NCBI RefSeq assembly: GCF_003063265.1
Contig: NZ_NERU01000006.1
Coordinates: forward strand, 140,235-204,234
Origin: Limnohabitans sp. WS1
Lineage (GTDB): Bacteria > Pseudomonadota > Gammaproteobacteria > Burkholderiales > Burkholderiaceae_C
DNA length: 64,000 nucleotides
Direction: 5' to 3'
Part shown: piece by piece, positions 63,111 through 64,000 of the stretch
How positions within the stretch are numbered: position 1 is the stretch's first letter
Layout: every line of letters begins with the position of its first letter
Notes under the pieces: model-generated
What the model saw: only the letters and a program-made list of their open reading frames with translations
Told to the model about the DNA's origin: nothing
Databases searched by the model: none
Made by a program: the position numbers and the translations under genes

Positions 63111-63166
63111 GTCCCCTGTGGGCTGTCCCCTGTAGGCTGTCCCCTCAGGGCTGTCCCCTGTAGGAG
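63111..63166. repeat. 14-bp tandem repeat
   Basis: Four units of GTCCCCTGTAGGCT-type sequence start at 63111, 63125, 63139 and 63153; the last merges with the first REP head of array N. It looks like a local expansion of the spacer-head junction of the REP unit. Confidence 0.75.
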
Positions 63167-63880
63167 CGACGCCCTCGTCGCGATAAGCCTTGCAGACCAC
63201 AGCCCATCGCCCCGAGGGCGGGGCTCCTACAAAATGCAGGGCAATGTCCCCTGTAGGAGCGACGCCCTCGTCGCGATAAGCCTTGCAGACCACAGCCCAT
63301 CGCCCCGAGGGCGGGGCTCCTACAAATTGCAGGGCAATGTCCCCTGTGGGAGCGACGCCCTCGTCGCGATAAGCCTCGCAGACCACAAGCCATCGCCCCG
63401 GGGGCGGGGCTCCTACAAAATGCAGGGCAATGTCCCTGTAGGAGCGACGCCCCTCGTCGCGATAAGCCTTGCAGACCACAGCCCATCGCCCCGAGGGCGG
63501 GGCTCCTACAAATTGCAGGGCAATGTCCCTTGTAGGAGCGACGCCCTCGTCGCGATAAGCCTTGAAGACCACAGCCCATCGCCCCGGGCGCGGGGCTCCC
63601 ACAAATTGCAGGGCAATGTCCCCTGTAGGAGCGACGCCCTCGTCGCGATAAGCCTTGCAGACCACAGCCCATCGCCCCGGGGGCGGGGCTCCTACAAATT
63701 GCAGAGCAATGTCCCTTGTAGGAGCGACGCCCTCGTCGCGATAAGCCTTGCAGACCACAGCCCATCGCCCCGGGGGCGGAGCTCCTACAAAATGCAGGGC
63801 AATGTCCCTTGTAGGAGCGACGCCCTCGTCGCGATAAGCCTTGCAGACCACAGCCCATCGCCCCGGGGGCGGGGCTCCTG
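63160..63880. repeat. REP array N: eight units at about 93 bp
   Basis: Heads at 63160, 63253, 63346, 63438, 63532, 63625, 63718 and 63811 (steps 93, 93, 92, 94, 93, 93, 93). Left stem GCGACG/CGTCGC, right stem CCCCG-type; spacer AAAATGCAGGGCAATGTCCC. The last right half ends in CTCCTGG at 63880. It lies in the upstream region of the molybdenum hydroxylase genes. Confidence 0.93.
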
Positions 63881-64000
63881 GTATGGATTGACCTGTCAAT
63901 AGGTACCGGTTGTTTTTCAGCTTTCTCTGTTTCTTTTGTCTTCTCGGTCAGTGACTGTGGTTCAGGGACTACGAGGCTGATTGGGCGACGGTAGATCAAT
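63881..64000 (-). other. Possible 3' end of a minus-strand gene beyond the window
   Basis: Read on the minus strand, 63999-63884 is an open stretch of charged codons ([20 protein letters not shown], then [18 protein letters not shown]) that then runs into REP sequence. It may be the C-terminal end of a gene that starts outside the window, or chance. No other feature is seen in these 120 bases. Confidence 0.2.

Noticed and set aside
2596..63880. CRISPR arrays
   Set aside because: Units are REP pairs with palindromic stems and near-identical linkers. There are no unique spacers and no cas genes.
62979..63899. Long N-terminal extension of the [2Fe-2S] subunit (open to 63899)
   Set aside because: The extension is the REP array read in frame. 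The GTG at 62978 has a good ribosome binding site and gives the normal family length.
1..64000. tRNA, rRNA or other stable RNA genes, riboswitches, phage genes
   Set aside because: None could be recognised by eye. A covariance search (tRNAscan, Rfam) would settle this.

Overview
The window looks like chromosomal DNA of a betaproteobacterium, most likely a Burkholderiales/Comamonadaceae-type organism. This is inferred from protein family content, GC-rich core genes and REP-type repeats; no rRNA or tRNA gene is present to confirm it. It is dominated by one large exopolysaccharide/O-antigen-like locus (about 11.6-60.2 kb), flanked by ordinary metabolic genes and saturated with short palindromic repeats.

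Layout. 1-2.4 kb: minus-strand branched-chain amino acid ABC transporter (livM start, livH, substrate-binding protein). 3.2-9.3 kb: aldo/keto reductase, Phd/VapC-type toxin-antitoxin (TA) pair, FAD monooxygenase and MltB-type lytic transglycosylase, separated by repeat arrays. 10.1 kb: a REP-associated tyrosine transposase (RAYT) inside the densest repeats. 11.6-20.3 kb: export and assembly genes (Wza, Wzb, Wzc, WecA-like initiating transferase, a lipoprotein, YjbH). 20.5-21.3 kb: MNT/HEPN TA pair plus a truncated copy of its first gene. 21.6-25.1 kb: nucleotide-sugar genes; fcl and gmd are both broken, the UDP-sugar dehydrogenase is intact. 25.1-42 kb: a lower-GC, transferred-looking block with Wzx, Wzy, glycosyltransferases, methyltransferases, an asparagine synthase and an IS5-family element with a clear CTAG target duplication. 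42.1-46.7 kb: UDP-L-FucNAc cassette (capE with a 13-bp duplication, capF, capG, wbuB). 46.7-48.1 kb: a decayed IS3-family element. 48.5-54.1 kb: a second asparagine synthase, then two TA-like cassettes (XRE-ImmA/IrrE with PIN; TacA/TacT) bracketed by duplicated repeat modules. 54.8-60.2 kb: YdcF, ManC and an OafA-type acyltransferase. 60.2-63 kb: minus-strand two-subunit molybdenum hydroxylase.

How it fits together. The WecA-like protein would load the first sugar phosphate on undecaprenyl phosphate. ManC (GDP-mannose), the TviB/WbpO-like dehydrogenase (uronic acid, possibly amidated by the asparagine synthases) and CapEFG (UDP-L-FucNAc) supply sugars. The glycosyltransferases build the repeat unit, Wzx flips it, Wzy polymerises it and Wza/Wzb/Wzc control export.

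The most notable non-coding signal is the repeat system: a RAYT gene with REP elements of at least three stem types that keep the same GTAGGA head and GA tail while the stems covary; exact 93-bp (12 copies) and 40-bp (10 copies) tandem arrays; a second REP-like family with head GTAGGTCGG; and a third palindrome with core GGGGTCAGA that brackets the TA cassettes. Four TA-like modules all abut these repeats.
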